From positions 1 to 64,000 of the forward strand of contig JABHEG010000204.1 in NCBI GenBank assembly GCA_018676675.1: a stretch of 64,000 nt of DNA. The letters are read 5' to 3'. The position numbers were made by a program, and so were the translations under genes. Shown here one piece after another: positions 54,662-64,000 of this stretch (the first letter of the stretch is position 1; the number at the start of each line of letters is the position of its first letter). Origin of the DNA: Lentisphaerota bacterium. Lineage in GTDB: Bacteria; Verrucomicrobiota; Lentisphaeria; Oligosphaerales; JABHEG01. The notes below the pieces were generated by a model. The model was not told the DNA's origin, made no database searches, and was given only the letters and a program-made list of their open reading frames with translations.

Positions 54662-57600
54662 CTACGCGGCCGTTGACTCGCCATCATCGTCGCTCGGTGC
54701 CAACATGGCTCGAGCCCGTTCCAGATACGCCCGCTTCTCCTCGTCAGGAACCATGCGCCAGTCCAGGAAGTGCTTTCGCAGGATCCTCAGGAAGAGATAG
54801 TTGGTCCGTTGCCAAGCGGAAATCCCCCCGGACAGGTGCGCCAGTCGCATGCGCGCTACGCTCTGTCCATGCTCGGGATCCTCAGTCAAATAAATCGTCA
54901 CCTCCTGGCTGACGCCCAGATCGTAGGGCCGTAGCCACGTCACAACGCGCAGGGCCGCGGCCGGTTGTTCGCCGTAGCGCTCCAACGCACACTCTGGGGG
55001 AGAGGCATAGAACTTCCCCGAGGATCCCTCGCCAAACTCGTCAAGCCAGCCCATGAAGTAAGCGACAATACCGATACTGTCCCGGCGATTGAATGTGAAC
55101 GGGAGGGTGAAGGAAATCACGCCATCCTCAGGCTCCGGAACGCGCCACTTCATGTCTTCGGCCGGAGCCGCAAGACGAGCGGCGGCCCGAGCCGGGAACC
55201 AGGTTGAGAGAATCACGGCCGCCATAATGACGACTGAGTACATCACCGCATAGATCGACGAGTAGTTGATCGTCAGTCCGGCACTCAGGCCGAGTACCTT
55301 CACCAGAGTTCCCGCGAAGTTCGCAATCAAGTACCCCCCCAGAGCGCCCACGACCGCGTAGACACACGCCTCGGCGATAAACAGGAAAAAGACGTGGAAG
55401 GGATTCAGCCCAACCGCGTTGTAGACATAGATCTCGTCACGCCGCTCGTAGACGCTCCCGCGCATCGTGTTGAGGACGGTCAGTGAGGCGATCAGCAACG
55501 GAATAAGCAGTTCCAGGTAGTTGGATCCGCGCGGCCGGCGGAACTTCGCCCCGAAATACGCCGTGTCACCGATCCCGTAGAATGCCTTCGACTCCGTCTT
55601 CTCGAGATACCGGTCCAGCATCTTCCGGACGCCCTTGTGCGAACCGATCTCGCTCAGGTCAATGGCAATCGAGGCGACGTGCCACCCATGGGTAATCGAG
55701 CGGTCATTGCAGATGATGATGTCGCTGCCGGACAGGCGTTTCATCATCTCGGGCATTTCGTCTTCCTCGACGCTGTCCTCGCTCGGGCGACCAATGATGC
55801 TCTCAACATCGTACGGCGCCAGGCTCTCGCCATCCAGGTCGTGGACCTGGTCAAACTTCTGCCCGTCATAGATCCCCTTCACAATCAGGACCGTGCCCTG
55901 CACACGAATACGGACCTCGGACGTCTCAACCATTCGGGGACTGATCTTCATCTCAGCCGCCATGCGAGCGGGAATAAAGCACGTTGAGGGATCGTCATCG
56001 CGGAACCAGTAGTGCGCGTGTTTCTCATCTTCCTCGTGCGGCTTGACCTTCGTGATGAACATCGAGTCAAAGACCACCGGCTCACACTGATTCACCCGGA
56101 GCTTCCCCTTGAAATGGCTGAAAATCACTTCAGGCTTCGGTTGCCGCTGTTTTGGAAAAATGACCAGACCGGAGGCGGGCAACCTGATCTTCTCACGCGC
56201 TGGCGGAGCGGCCTCTTCGGAAGCGACGGTTCCCTCGTCTGCCGGCTTCTCCGCAACCGTCTCGCCCTTCTCTTCAGCTTCCTTCTTTGCCTTTTCCCTG
56301 GCAGCTTTCTCAGCCTTTTCCTTCTCCTCAATCGCCCGCTCAGCCAAGTAGTTGATTGGGGTAATGGGCTCCTCTTTGGTGTTCCGGAAAGCATCGAGTT
56401 TTGCCTCGTCAAAGAGGTTGATCACCTCCAGGTCACGCCCCTGGACCTTGACCGTTGGCTTGGGGCCCTCTCCCTTCAACATGTCAGGAGTGATCCCCAG
56501 TTCACGAGCAGCCCCCAAACCAAGGACACATTTCGACTCGTGCTCATTCTCGAACCATGTGTCCCCCACCACGAGGAAGTCCGCTACCTCGAAGTCAGGG
56601 GCAGGCCCGATTGGCATCGACCCTTTGGCCGCCCATTTCAACGACTTGCCGTCCACTTCACGCACGACGGTCACGGACAGATTATCGATCTCCTCGGGAC
56701 TGATGTACGTCTCGGCCTCGAGACGCTTGTTCATCGGCATGATGCCCCACAGCCCACCAACATCCCAGCGACGAACGGCAACGTCGTAGTCATTAACAAA
56801 GGCGTTGACCAGCACGGTTGTCTGGGTACCGAGGTGGCCCAGCGTATTGCGACGAATCTCGATGCCGGTGTAAGGAGCCCGTCCGATCGGGTACTCGACC
56901 TCGACATAATCGTTCTCAACCGCCGTAAAACAGATCATCACGAATGTGATCAACACAAGGGTCGAAGCGGTGAGGGCCGTTCGCACTTTCCGTTTGCGCA
57001 TGTTGTTGATGCCCAGCAGGAAGCCGGTGAAGGCAGCACTCGCCTTGCTAACATCGGCCGTCGCCTGCTGGCCATGGATGATCTTCTGATACTCGGTCAC
57101 GGCTGCACGGAACTTGGTGCTGACGAAAAACGTGACCAGAATACTGAGCATCAGAGTGATGAAGCCAAGGAGAATCATGAAGGAGGACCGGACGATCTCG
57201 AAGGCAGGATGGATCGCACGCAGGGCAAAAAAGACGGCCAGGAAGATGATCCCAACCCACATGATTTGCCGCCGAATGTCAGAACTCCCGACCATCAGTT
57301 TCTCGGCAAAAAAGGCAAACGGAATGAGCAGAAGCAGGTAGAAAATGATGCCGTACACAGCCTCGTTCTTGCTGTTCTTTATCACCGGATGAATGCTGGT
57401 CGAGTAAGCCAAGCTGTCCTTCATCATCTGGAAGGCTTCGTAATGGCGCCCCTCCTTCCGCAAATCGGCGGCCCCAATGGATAGATCACGCGCCTTGTTG
57501 GCAGACTCGATTGTCGGTTCATCAAGGAGTTCATATTTGCTGTAGCGAAGCACGCGCCGCGTGTTGATTGCCGACATGCTCCGAGCAAGGTCATCCCCCG

Positions 57601-60463
57601 GGTGATACATAAATGTGACATCGGCTGCCAGGTGCCCTTTGCCTTCCAGTTCGTCCTGCTCAACCGCGATCTCCGATTCAAACTCCTTTGGGGTGACATT
57701 CAGAGAGACGCCTGATATTCGTAGGAGGCTTTGGTTCTCCGGCGCGCCGGAAAGATACGTTGGGTAGAAGATCGCGTCCGGCTCGAGATACAGCACATAC
57801 TCACCGGCGTAGAACTGCTCGGCGTAGTAGCGTTTTGGCCTAGAAAAGCCGCGCACCAGACGCGCCTCAACGCGGTCGTAGAGTTTCATCTTCTGAGGAT
57901 TCTCAGCCTTGAAGATGTGAACAGGAGTGCATCGGAAGAGCACGATTCGTGTCAGTTCCGAGACTTGATGCACACGACGCCGTTCGGTCGGATACTTCTT
58001 CTCGTAGCCCAAGTCGCGGATCCAGTTGATCTCTCCTGACTCAGGGTTTGAACGTGCCGCGTGAAACGACACCATCCACCAACGGTGGGCAAAGCAATTT
58101 CGGAAGCGGAAACGTCCAAGCTCATCACTCATGGTCAACGGGTAGGGATCCATGTGCCCCGTCCAGTAACCACCGCCATTCTCATAGCCCCGCCAGCTTT
58201 TCGCGGACCAAAAAGTCCCGATCATCTGCACGACACTGTTCTGTTCAGGATGATTAGGGACCAGCGAGTTCCCGCGAATGGACGTTGTGAGACCGTCAAA
58301 ATCACGCCCCCAGACCGGCATGCTGATGGGGATGAACTTCGCCCCACCTCGTCCGACCTGCTCAATGCCCGCAACGATAATACGTTCCAGGTCAACAACA
58401 TTATCCCACTTGATGTCATCAACCGTGTCCATGGGAGACGCGTAGACCTCACGATTGTCTCCCTTGTTGATAAGCACAAACGATGTGAAACCGTTGAAAA
58501 CCATCTTGGCGGTGTGGAAGTAGTTGATGAAGTAGTAGGTCCCGCAGCCTTGGACATCTCCTTTGGGCACACGGCTGACGACCTTCTCCTTCTCAAGCGG
58601 GTTGAGCTTCTCCTGGGCGGCCTTGAACTGCAGAGCAAACTCTCGGTCAGCCGGAATACAGCGACTTGACCACCACCAGCCTCCCGACGCTAACACCAGT
58701 TGGTTTGTCTTGTCAGCAAAGTTGATCTCCAGGCCTGCGACACGGCGTTCACCGGTCTCGCCTCGAATTTCGCGAAAAACGCGCATGTCGAGCTCGATCT
58801 GCTCAAGGTAGAACGTGTTTCTCGCAATCCGGTGACGGAGCCGTTCCATCAGCCTGTCAAAGCGCCCCTTCAGGTACTCCTCAAACGCTTCCTCATCCAT
58901 ATCGGGACGGACGACGGTCGGCATCCCGCTTGCCTGCGGAGGGAGTTCCGCATTCGGGTCGAAGTAATTGACGTAACCAGCCCCGTCAACGAGGATATAG
59001 GGCTTCGCGTTTGTCAGGCTCTGGTACACCTGTGCCTTCTTGTTGGCCTTCAGGTAGTCATCAAGTTCAGCTCCCTTACCAGACCCGGAGCGCAGCCAGT
59101 CAAGGCGTTCCTCCAGTGCCTCATCCTCGGCCTCGGCCGCGCGCTCATCGCACACCAACTCAAGCTCCTGTCGGAACAGCGTGAGGAGGTCGGTGCGGTC
59201 TTCCCAGAACGCTTTGTGCAGTCCCTTGAGAACCCGTTTCCGCTTGCTGCCTTCGGCGTCGGCCTCGCTCAACGTCCGGGAACGGGCTTCCTCAAAGTAA
59301 CGTGGGGCGACGTCGAGCAACTCTTTCAGAAGCCCCAGTTCCGTACTGAATTCCTCTTTCTCTTCGTCATAGCGCTCGATGACTTTCTCCGGTTCAGGCT
59401 CAGTCCCCAACGCCGACATCAGGTAGCGACTTCCGGAAGCAGCCTGGCCTCGCCCCCCGGCAACGAACAGGACAACTTTGCGGCGCATTGCCTCCCGCAC
59501 GTCCGGTTTAACAAGGTTCTCAGCCGCAATCATCAACGCCTGCAGCCCCAGCACCTGTCGAGCCCCCGGGGCCATGTCAGGGATGGAACTCCAGGCATCG
59601 TAATAGGCAGACAGAAGTAACGTCTCGTCGCTCTGCTTGGAGAGTTCTGACTGAGGCAGGATGGCCAGGATGTTCCGGACCTTGGTCCGAGTCCAGTCCA
59701 CTCGGCAGCGAACCGTGACCGTACTCCCCTCAAGAAGCTCCTTCAGCTTGGTCGCGCGCTCCTCCTCGTCTTCCCCTTCCGCAGCATCCTCCGCCCACTT
59801 GACGAAGACAACCGGCACGTTGACTGAAGTGTGCGATTCCTTCCTGCGGAAATGCCCAGCGCTCACGTCATCCGTGTGCTCGTTGAAGTAGATGACGGCG
59901 CGTGCGCCGAAGTTCGCAAAGTCCTGGAAACGCTCCCGGACGCGCAAGAGCATGATATTGCCGCCGGCCTGGTCCAGGGCACCAATCTTGTCATCGCCGT
60001 CCGGGTCGCCTTTGTAGACCACTCGCCCGGTGATCCCCTCCGGCGGGGTTGTGGCCGTCCGCAGGCGGTTCGGGTAGTAGGGATGCGCCACAACACCAGG
60101 GATCGGCTTGCCATCCTCCCCAAGGACCTCGCAGAAGACGGTCTTGGGGACGACGACCTCATGCGGCTGCACGATCACTTCATAGCCAAGTTCCTCAAAC
60201 CGGCTAATGACATGGTCTGCAGTCTTCTCGAAGCCTTCAGAGCCGGCGAAGCGTGAGCCGAACTGAGTGTACTGCTTGATGTCCTCCTGCAACGTCGTGC
60301 CGGTGATCCGGTCCGCGATGGCGTCATAGTCGGGCTCACCCGCATCCGGATTCGGCAGGAGTGCCTCCCGGGGCTTCAGAAGTTGGTGGTAGCCAAAACT
60401 GATACACACCAGTCCGGCGACGGCCAATGCTAACCAGAACAAAGCGTTGCAGAAGGTCTTCAT
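54662..60463 (-). CDS. PA/M28-like pseudopeptidase fused to an FtsX-type ABC permease
   Basis: A protein of 1933 residues. After an N-terminal membrane anchor (about 7-27), a PA-type domain (about 115-235) and an M28-like fold follow. The M28 signatures are degenerate: the metal-binding H-x-D appears as AYYDAW near 286, and the usual glutamate pair of the GGEE motif appears as GGRGQAASG near 336, so zinc and catalysis are probably lost. A long charged region and beta domains lead to three helices near 1030-1130. An FtsX module follows: RKRKVRTALTASTLVLI near 1165, an outer domain broken by a Lys/Glu-rich stretch near 1370-1415, and three C-terminal helices near 1645-1780 with NTMRGSVYERRDEIYVYNAVG. 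A cytoplasmic tail of about 150 residues ends the protein. Confidence 0.85.
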   Translation of the reverse strand: MKTFCNALFWLALAVAGLVCISFGYHQLLKPREALLPNPDAGEPDYDAIADRITGTTLQEDIKQYTQFGSRFAGSEGFEKTADHVISRFEELGYEVIVQPHEVVVPKTVFCEVLGEDGKPIPGVVAHPYYPNRLRTATTPPEGITGRVVYKGDPDGDDKIGALDQAGGNIMLLRVRERFQDFANFGARAVIYFNEHTDDVSAGHFRRKESHTSVNVPVVFVKWAEDAAEGEDEEERATKLKELLEGSTVTVRCRVDWTRTKVRNILAILPQSELSKQSDETLLLSAYYDAWSSIPDMAPGARQVLGLQALMIAAENLVKPDVREAMRRKVVLFVAGGRGQAASGSRYLMSALGTEPEPEKVIERYDEEKEEFSTELGLLKELLDVAPRYFEEARSRTLSEADAEGSKRKRVLKGLHKAFWEDRTDLLTLFRQELELVCDERAAEAEDEALEERLDWLRSGSGKGAELDDYLKANKKAQVYQSLTNAKPYILVDGAGYVNYFDPNAELPPQASGMPTVVRPDMDEEAFEEYLKGRFDRLMERLRHRIARNTFYLEQIELDMRVFREIRGETGERRVAGLEINFADKTNQLVLASGGWWWSSRCIPADREFALQFKAAQEKLNPLEKEKVVSRVPKGDVQGCGTYYFINYFHTAKMVFNGFTSFVLINKGDNREVYASPMDTVDDIKWDNVVDLERIIVAGIEQVGRGGAKFIPISMPVWGRDFDGLTTSIRGNSLVPNHPEQNSVVQMIGTFWSAKSWRGYENGGGYWTGHMDPYPLTMSDELGRFRFRNCFAHRWWMVSFHAARSNPESGEINWIRDLGYEKKYPTERRRVHQVSELTRIVLFRCTPVHIFKAENPQKMKLYDRVEARLVRGFSRPKRYYAEQFYAGEYVLYLEPDAIFYPTYLSGAPENQSLLRISGVSLNVTPKEFESEIAVEQDELEGKGHLAADVTFMYHPGDDLARSMSAINTRRVLRYSKYELLDEPTIESANKARDLSIGAADLRKEGRHYEAFQMMKDSLAYSTSIHPVIKNSKNEAVYGIIFYLLLLIPFAFFAEKLMVGSSDIRRQIMWVGIIFLAVFFALRAIHPAFEIVRSSFMILLGFITLMLSILVTFFVSTKFRAAVTEYQKIIHGQQATADVSKASAAFTGFLLGINNMRKRKVRTALTASTLVLITFVMICFTAVENDYVEVEYPIGRAPYTGIEIRRNTLGHLGTQTTVLVNAFVNDYDVAVRRWDVGGLWGIMPMNKRLEAETYISPEEIDNLSVTVVREVDGKSLKWAAKGSMPIGPAPDFEVADFLVVGDTWFENEHESKCVLGLGAARELGITPDMLKGEGPKPTVKVQGRDLEVINLFDEAKLDAFRNTKEEPITPINYLAERAIEEKEKAEKAAREKAKKEAEEKGETVAEKPADEGTVASEEAAPPAREKIRLPASGLVIFPKQRQPKPEVIFSHFKGKLRVNQCEPVVFDSMFITKVKPHEEDEKHAHYWFRDDDPSTCFIPARMAAEMKISPRMVETSEVRIRVQGTVLIVKGIYDGQKFDQVHDLDGESLAPYDVESIIGRPSEDSVEEDEMPEMMKRLSGSDIIICNDRSITHGWHVASIAIDLSEIGSHKGVRKMLDRYLEKTESKAFYGIGDTAYFGAKFRRPRGSNYLELLIPLLIASLTVLNTMRGSVYERRDEIYVYNAVGLNPFHVFFLFIAEACVYAVVGALGGYLIANFAGTLVKVLGLSAGLTINYSSIYAVMYSVVIMAAVILSTWFPARAAARLAAPAEDMKWRVPEPEDGVISFTLPFTFNRRDSIGIVAYFMGWLDEFGEGSSGKFYASPPECALERYGEQPAAALRVVTWLRPYDLGVSQEVTIYLTEDPEHGQSVARMRLAHLSGGISAWQRTNYLFLRILRKHFLDWRMVPDEEKRAYLERARAMLAPSDDDGESTAA

Positions 60464-60538
60464 GCTGCCCTATCAACTCATATAATGCATGCTGAGAACC
60501 ATTACGGACGCACACTCCGCCACAGGGGGGGAGTTCTG

Positions 60539-63196
60539 CTAGAGGCGGTGCGGGACGCAGAACGTGTCCATGTAACCAAACGCGTTCAAAATCAGCCCGA
60601 TGCCGTCCCAGAACAGGTACATACTGACTGCCCCTAGAAAAACTCCCACAAAGAAGGGAGTCATCGTCTTGCGGACGATCATCACGCCACCGGCTTTCAG
60701 AGCAACGAACTTGATGATCATTGCCGTAAACAGAGAGCCCCAGACCATATTTATGAAGTAGGTATTGGCTAAAATGTACCCCACAGGATGGAGCGGGAAG
60801 CTCACCCAGAGGCTCTTCGCCACGAACAACAACACGGTAACGACGAACGAAATCCCCAGAGCCCAGGCCTGCGGCCGTTGCACGAAATTGCCGTAGGGCT
60901 CTCCGTCGTCATGGGCCTTCTGGTAACGCTGATCCTGGAAAGCGACCTCACGGTTCACGAGGCGGACCTGGAAGCGCTGGTTGGCGGCCCAATCGCCAAT
61001 ATAGGGCACGTTCATCGCTCCCTTGCTGTAAGCAATCGAGAGCAGGAAGTATCCACCAAAGAGAAGACCGCCCAGCGCCCCCACCATCGCTCCCCGGGCA
61101 ACGCACCGGGGACTCACTTTGAACAGCTTGCTCAACTGCAGCATTTCCACCTGTGTAGGCGCGCACATCAAATAGGAGGCAGAACACAGGAAGCCACCTG
61201 ACACAATCATGATCACGAACATGTCCATCCCGAACAGGTAGGCTCCACCCGCGGCACTGAAGATGATGAGGGGCGTGTAAGGAGTCAGGTACGTCCAGGG
61301 CGTTCCGCACTCAGTCCGAATCCGGGCCGTCGACAGCCCGCAGGCCACAATGAAGGTGAAATAGAGTAGCCCTTTGAGGAAACCAACCTCCACGTACTGC
61401 ATCCAGCAGCAGAGGAACAGCATTGCCCCCCCGAAAACGATGAGGGCACGACGGTAGGTCCACGCTTCGTCGCGATCATCAAAGTCCTCCTCGCCCGTCT
61501 CACGGCCGAACGCTTTCAGAAAGACCAGCTTCAGGTGCCGACGAGCGGCATAGAGAGTGATCACGGCCAACGCTACATAAGCCCCCGTGTGCTGTTCACG
61601 CACAAATGGGAAGTCCTTGATCGATTTCCAGCTGGTGAACATCTCCTCACGCAGGTAGAACGGGAGAGAACAGACAAAGAAGCAGAGGAGAATGCTGGCC
61701 AACAGTTCGAGTTCGATGAAAAACGCGATCGGCAGGACGATCAACGAAACATTGAATGGATGCCAGTAGAAGCCGCGAAAGAAGGAATACAGCGGCCTGT
61801 TGTTCTCGAAGAACTTCGCGATGTCGACCTGAGAGCTGATCATCGGCACGCGGAAGTAGTGGTGCAACCCCTGAAGCGAAATGAGAAAAACCGAGATCCC
61901 GAACCCGACCCACATGGCCCGCTTCTTGAACAGAGCAAACACGACACGACCATTCTCATCTTCTTCCTGCTCCAGAAGAGCTCGCGGAAAGATCAACATG
62001 GGGAAAGAGAAACGCTCGTTCTCTGCCCACTGCCTGCGCATGATGACCATCAGGGCCAACAACGCGGCAAACAGCGCCATGATCATTGTCCCCCAGCACG
62101 CCGCCGGTTGCAGCCACTCCCGCATCGGGATCATTCCCCGCATGCGTGACAGAATCCCCGCGAACGAGAACGTCTTGTCAGGCCTTATGTCCACCCGAGC
62201 GCGCTGATTCAGAGGAAGCTTCTCGTAGTCTGAGGCCCGGACCTCATTCCGTCCTTGGTAGAGGCTCTGGATCGCCTCATTGTTGTAGAGGCGCAGGTCA
62301 GAAATCCGAGCACTCCCCGCCCCTCGGAACTCAAAGACAATGTCCATGTACTCATCGAGCCGATCGGGGATCACCACCTGGGCATGGCAGACAGGATCAA
62401 ACCCGCTCGGCGCAGAAAAGCTGACTTTTGTGTCACGATTCAGACTGTTGACGTTGAACTTGTCGTCCTTGTCAGTCAGCACGTAACAGTTCAGCATGGT
62501 CCCCCCCTTGGACTCGTCGATCTTGACAAAGTAGCTCAGGTGATAGTTCTCACCGGGGACCAGCACATCCTTCCCGTCCTTCTGCCGGGGAACGCGGTAC
62601 TTGAGCAGAACCATCTCAAAGTCCGTTGTGCACAACTGAACACAACGCTTGAGGCCCTGCGCGTTGTCCTCTAGATCCTCTACCGTCACATGCTCTGGAT
62701 CGGGCAGTTCGGCCGCTACGCCTTCCTCGTCCTTCGTTGGAGCAATGGCCAGGTAGTAGCCTTCGAGCGGGGGATCACGTTCGAAGCCGCCGTTGTCGAC
62801 CAGCTGTGGTCCATGCGGCCAGAGCTTGTCAGAGTAGTGATGGAACAGTCGGGCCTGGTTGTTATCCCGTGGAACGGTGTAAATGAGCCCGATGCAGCGG
62901 TACCAAATGCCGTGCCCCATCCACGGCGCCGCGACCATCAACATCGCGTAGATGACGATGAGTTCGCCGCGAGGAAGCTTGACCTTCTTGTTGAGCAACT
63001 CGAAGAGGAGAATGATCAGGAAAACGCCCAGAAAGACACCGACACCACCAATGGGGGGCGAGTTGTCGTTGAGCGCAGTCCGGTTGACCGAGATGACGTT
63101 GTGCCAATGCGACCATACCGCCAAAAGGGCGAGGCTGAGAAGCCCCAGCGCAAACGTACGTGCATTGAAATCTCTGCGCACGCTGTCCTTACTCAC
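60539..63196 (-). CDS. DUF6785/DUF6784-like multipass membrane protein
   Basis: A protein of 885 residues from a GTG at 63196 with GGGAG upstream. It has a membrane segment near 15-30, a soluble outer domain of about 200 residues (about 120-340, VDNGGFERDPPLEGYYL), then about ten helices. KLPRGELIVIYAMLMVAAPWMGHGI near 75 and the C-terminal VGYILANTYFINMVWGSLFTAMIIKFVALKAGG match what I recall of DUF6785/DUF6784 proteins in planctomycete-type bacteria, which are distantly OPT-like. The insert of an outer domain between the first helices is unusual. It is the first gene of the eight-gene run, 75 bases before the pseudopeptidase permease. The substrate is unknown. Confidence 0.72.
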   Translation of the reverse strand: MSKDSVRRDFNARTFALGLLSLALLAVWSHWHNVISVNRTALNDNSPPIGGVGVFLGVFLIILLFELLNKKVKLPRGELIVIYAMLMVAAPWMGHGIWYRCIGLIYTVPRDNNQARLFHHYSDKLWPHGPQLVDNGGFERDPPLEGYYLAIAPTKDEEGVAAELPDPEHVTVEDLEDNAQGLKRCVQLCTTDFEMVLLKYRVPRQKDGKDVLVPGENYHLSYFVKIDESKGGTMLNCYVLTDKDDKFNVNSLNRDTKVSFSAPSGFDPVCHAQVVIPDRLDEYMDIVFEFRGAGSARISDLRLYNNEAIQSLYQGRNEVRASDYEKLPLNQRARVDIRPDKTFSFAGILSRMRGMIPMREWLQPAACWGTMIMALFAALLALMVIMRRQWAENERFSFPMLIFPRALLEQEEDENGRVVFALFKKRAMWVGFGISVFLISLQGLHHYFRVPMISSQVDIAKFFENNRPLYSFFRGFYWHPFNVSLIVLPIAFFIELELLASILLCFFVCSLPFYLREEMFTSWKSIKDFPFVREQHTGAYVALAVITLYAARRHLKLVFLKAFGRETGEEDFDDRDEAWTYRRALIVFGGAMLFLCCWMQYVEVGFLKGLLYFTFIVACGLSTARIRTECGTPWTYLTPYTPLIIFSAAGGAYLFGMDMFVIMIVSGGFLCSASYLMCAPTQVEMLQLSKLFKVSPRCVARGAMVGALGGLLFGGYFLLSIAYSKGAMNVPYIGDWAANQRFQVRLVNREVAFQDQRYQKAHDDGEPYGNFVQRPQAWALGISFVVTVLLFVAKSLWVSFPLHPVGYILANTYFINMVWGSLFTAMIIKFVALKAGGVMIVRKTMTPFFVGVFLGAVSMYLFWDGIGLILNAFGYMDTFCVPHRL

Positions 63197-63548
63197 GAAG
63201 CGTCACTCCCGCTTGTTCAGGCACAAGCTGTTCGTGTGTCAAACGGTGTCATTTGGTGGCCTCGAGAGCTCTACGGCAAGCGTCTCCCAGCTCTGCGGGC
63301 CTCCGGTCAGTTCCCTCCCCCCGGCGTCACCACACTCCCCTCAAAACAGCAGACTAAAGATCCACAATCTAGTCCCGCTTCAGTCACATGCAAATCCGCA
63401 GCCTGGCGCAGGGGGGCGACACGAAGCGGGGCATACAGGGCTCCTTGACTTGACTCAATCTCCCGGTATCCTGTGCCCCATGTAACGGTCTTTGAGCTGC
63501 CAGAGAAGCGCCTTGGGGAACCAGGCATGAACGGGAACTGACATCACC
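63197..63548. other. divergent intergenic region
   Basis: About 350 bases between the divergent starts of the membrane-protein operon and the exported protein at the right edge. No gene or repeat is recognisable. It should carry both promoters, but no convincing -35/-10 pair was identified by eye. Confidence 0.5.
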
Positions 63549-64000
63549 ATGAAAGCCAATCGATACATCTCGCACCACGTCCTCCCTCTCGCCCTCCTCC
63601 TCGCATCGCGATGGCTCGTGGTTGGGGCGGCTGACGCTCCACCAGCCGGGACGGAACTGGTAAGCGATGGACGCCTGGTCTTTCGCGCCAGTACGCGCGT
63701 CACCTTTGGAGCGACCTACACCAGGAACGCCGTCAAGGCAACCGTCGCGTCCAAGACACCTGCCGATCTCCTCATACACACAGGACGACGGCCAAAGAAC
63801 GTGTTCATTGGCCACACACGACTGACAGACGACAAGTGGGCATTCGATACGAAGGCAGAGACAGTGTCGGTGACCATCCCGGCCGGAACGCATGACCTCC
63901 AGCTGCGCTTCGATGACACCATGGACCTTGCTCCCTTCAAACGTGACGTCCCGGTGGTCGCCTGTGACGGCTCCTGGAAACGCGGAGCCAATCTTGGCAC
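63549..64000 (+). CDS. exported protein, partial, continues beyond the window
   Basis: An open frame from the ATG at 63549 to the window end, 150 codons without a stop. MKANRYISHHVLPLALLLASRW is a signal peptide. The next part is beta-rich: GTELVSDGRLVFRASTRVTFG and KAETVSVTIPAGTHDLQLRF. It resembles the N-terminal sugar-binding-like domains of the other exported proteins in the window, but it is too short to assign. An earlier ATG at 63527 stops after five codons. Confidence 0.65.
   Translation, partial: MKANRYISHHVLPLALLLASRWLVVGAADAPPAGTELVSDGRLVFRASTRVTFGATYTRNAVKATVASKTPADLLIHTGRRPKNVFIGHTRLTDDKWAFDTKAETVSVTIPAGTHDLQLRFDDTMDLAPFKRDVPVVACDGSWKRGANLG

Noticed and set aside
53669..54676. 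Plus-strand open frame of 335 codons
   Set aside because: It is antisense to the OPT-like transporter, very charged, and has no recognisable domain.

Overview
The window looks like chromosome from a GC-rich bacterium of the planctomycete / Lentisphaerota / Hydrogenedentota kind. The evidence is the gene content: heparinase II/III, several giant exported proteins with parallel beta-helix or LamG-like folds, a formylglycine sulfatase, a zinc methyltransferase of the uroporphyrinogen decarboxylase fold, DUF6785-like membrane proteins, and a MoxR-DUF58-transglutaminase set. This is an inference from families only; no rRNA or tRNA gene was seen.

Layout. (1) 1-6.6 kb is mixed: a tandem 38-bp repeat, an exported glycerophosphodiester phosphodiesterase, a beta-propeller glycosidase-like protein, a GNAT acetyltransferase, an unknown exported protein, a lower-GC methyltransferase, and a decayed ParB-like gene holding a perfect 16-bp hairpin. 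(2) 6.6-40 kb is a dispersed glycan-degradation region, mostly on the minus strand: a TIM-barrel-like exported protein, a 1998-residue multidomain exported protein, an MtaA-like methyltransferase, a GHL6/GH42-like glycosidase, a 1641-residue heparinase II/III, two beta-helix proteins, a sulfatase, an amidohydrolase and a LamG/GH42-like protein. No SusC/SusD pair is present. An orphan ribbon-helix-helix antitoxin, a fused PabB-PabC folate enzyme and a nucleoside deaminase lie among them. (3) 40.2-47.2 kb (minus) holds lysS, FHA-MoxR, DUF58 and a membrane transglutaminase, tightly spaced. (4) 47.7-63.2 kb (minus) is an eight-gene operon-like run. In transcription order it holds a DUF6785-type membrane protein, a 1933-residue PA/M28-like protein fused to an FtsX permease, an OPT-like transporter, an FtsX/MacB permease, two LolD-type ATPases, a PqqD-domain protein, and an exported MEMO-AMMECR1 fusion. 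(5) The start of one more exported protein runs off the right edge.

The most unusual locus is (4). The peptidase half of the 1933-residue protein has lost the M28 metal and catalytic residues but kept the fold signatures, so it looks like a binding domain wired to an ABC permease. The nearby PqqD domain (a peptide-recognition fold) and the OPT-like and DUF6785 transporters suggest an envelope system handling peptides or lipoproteins. That function is inference.

Three intergenic repeat families (R1, R2, R3) are scattered through the window. R1 ends inside the pabB-pabC coding sequence, and R2 sits just upstream of two minus-strand exported or sulfatase genes.
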